Source: Lentimicrobium sp.
GTDB lineage: Bacteria; Bacteroidota; Bacteroidia; Flavobacteriales; Flavobacteriaceae
DNA: 6,892 nt
Assembly: GCA_022758945.1 (NCBI GenBank)
Contig: JAEMQE010000092.1
Coordinates: forward strand, 1 to 6,892
Direction of reading: 5' to 3'
The notes under the pieces were generated by a model. It worked only from the letters and a program-made list of their open reading frames with translations. It had not been told where the DNA came from and made no database searches. Positions 6,557 to 6,892 of the stretch are shown here, one piece after another. The number at the start of each line of letters is the position of its first letter. Positions within the stretch are counted from its first letter, which is position 1. The translations under genes were made by a program, and so were the position numbers.

Positions 6557-6577
6557 ATATTTCAGAGTCTGGAATAT
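6557..6577. promoter_or_regulatory. 21-bp near-perfect dyad upstream of the operon promoter
   Basis: The arms ATATTTCAGA (6557-6566) and TCTGGAATAT (6568-6577) are complementary at nine of ten positions around a single central G. The only mismatch pairs T6562 with G6572. The dyad is centred about 44 bases upstream of the inferred transcription start, just behind the -33 region, a usual place for an activator or autoregulator site. With a one-base centre it is better explained as a protein-binding site than as an RNA hairpin. No regulator gene is in the window. Confidence 0.45.
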
Positions 6578-6602
6578 GATTTCTTTACCAATCTGTCTAT
6601 TC

Positions 6603-6630
6603 TAAAATTAGTTTTATTGATGTAATTTTA
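6603..6630 (-). terminator. Weak A+T-rich hairpin after the right-edge methyltransferase
   Basis: TAAAATTA (6603-6610) and TAATTTTA (6623-6630) form an 8-bp perfect inverted repeat with a 12-base loop, 12 bp beyond the stop codon of the partial gene. The stem has no G or C and no clear T-run follows, so termination is only a possibility. Confidence 0.2.
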
Positions 6631-6642
6631 AATCAAGAAAGT

Positions 6643-6892
6643 TTATTTCTCCCCCTCAATCACCCTCCGCTCCTCCTCCGTTATCCCATAAAGCCCATAC
6701 ACAAGTTCATCAACCTGCTGCTCCAATGCAGTAGTATCCTGGCCTTGCTTTTTGGCTTCAAGGATTTGATCAACTAATTGGATAAAGGGTTGTTGGTCGC
6801 TTTCGGAAATGTTTTTAATCGGTATCTTTTCGACATACTGTACTTTGTATTCTAAATAACCACCTCTACGGCTTATACTCCATATTTTCATT
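6643..6892 (-). CDS. C-terminal end of a second Eco57I/TaqI-like DNA methyltransferase (partial)
   Basis: The gene enters from the right edge, so its start is outside the window; the Met at 6889-6891 is probably internal. The visible 82 residues are the typical end of a large Eco57I-like methyltransferase or type IIG restriction-modification protein. A GGYLEYKVQYVEKIPI segment closes the TaqI-like target-recognition part. It is followed by a helical tail with QQPFIQLVDQILEAKKQ and LEQQVDELVYGLYGITEEE, which is very common at the end of this family and of related BREX PglX-type proteins. The catalytic domain is not visible, so activity, exact subtype and any fused nuclease are unknown. It lies on the same strand as the methyltransferase-nuclease operon, 166 bp upstream, but a separate promoter and a possible terminator in the gap suggest independent transcription. 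Confidence 0.8.
   Translation of the reverse strand, partial: MKIWSISRRGGYLEYKVQYVEKIPIKNISESDQQPFIQLVDQILEAKKQGQDTTALEQQVDELVYGLYGITEEERRVIEGEK

Overview
The window looks like a defence-type accessory region of a Bacteroidota chromosome. This is inferred from the A+T-rich composition, starts without clear Shine-Dalgarno sequences, two matches to the Bacteroidota -7 promoter element (TAnnTTTG), and protein types common in that phylum. No rRNA, tRNA, CRISPR array, transposase or integrase was seen, so the genus cannot be named.

Layout: (1) Bases 1-1161 hold one plus-strand gene for a four-pass membrane protein. It sits inside what looks like a mobile gene cassette: a GTTGGGCGTCAT motif lies 20 bp before the start codon, and a long inverted repeat ending in GTTGGTCGTTAT lies directly after the stop codon. 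(2) Bases 1162-1432 hold no intact gene, but the minus strand keeps the last 29 codons of an Mrr-type restriction endonuclease. (3) Bases 1433-2467 (minus) encode a full-length DarG-type macrodomain antitoxin. Its usual partner, the DNA ADP-ribosyltransferase toxin DarT, is not next to it on either side. (4) Bases 2468-2707 are non-coding, with a possible darG promoter and half of a cassette-type repeat. (5) Bases 2708-6476 (minus) form a two-gene operon: a 1058-residue Eco57I-like adenine DNA methyltransferase followed, with an 11-bp overlap, by a 200-residue protein with the residue pattern of a PD-(D/E)XK nuclease. (6) Bases 6477-6642 are the control region of that operon, with a consensus -7 element and two dyads. 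(7) Bases 6643-6892 are the 3' end of a second Eco57I/TaqI-like methyltransferase gene that runs off the right edge.

Working model: the methyltransferase modifies adenine in a target sequence and the small overlapping protein may be the matching nuclease, giving a split restriction-modification system. It lies beside a second modification gene, a relic of an Mrr endonuclease and a toxin-less DarG. The family assignments of the methyltransferases and DarG are strong. The nuclease assignment, the cassette interpretation and the regulatory sites are inferences from motifs and geometry.
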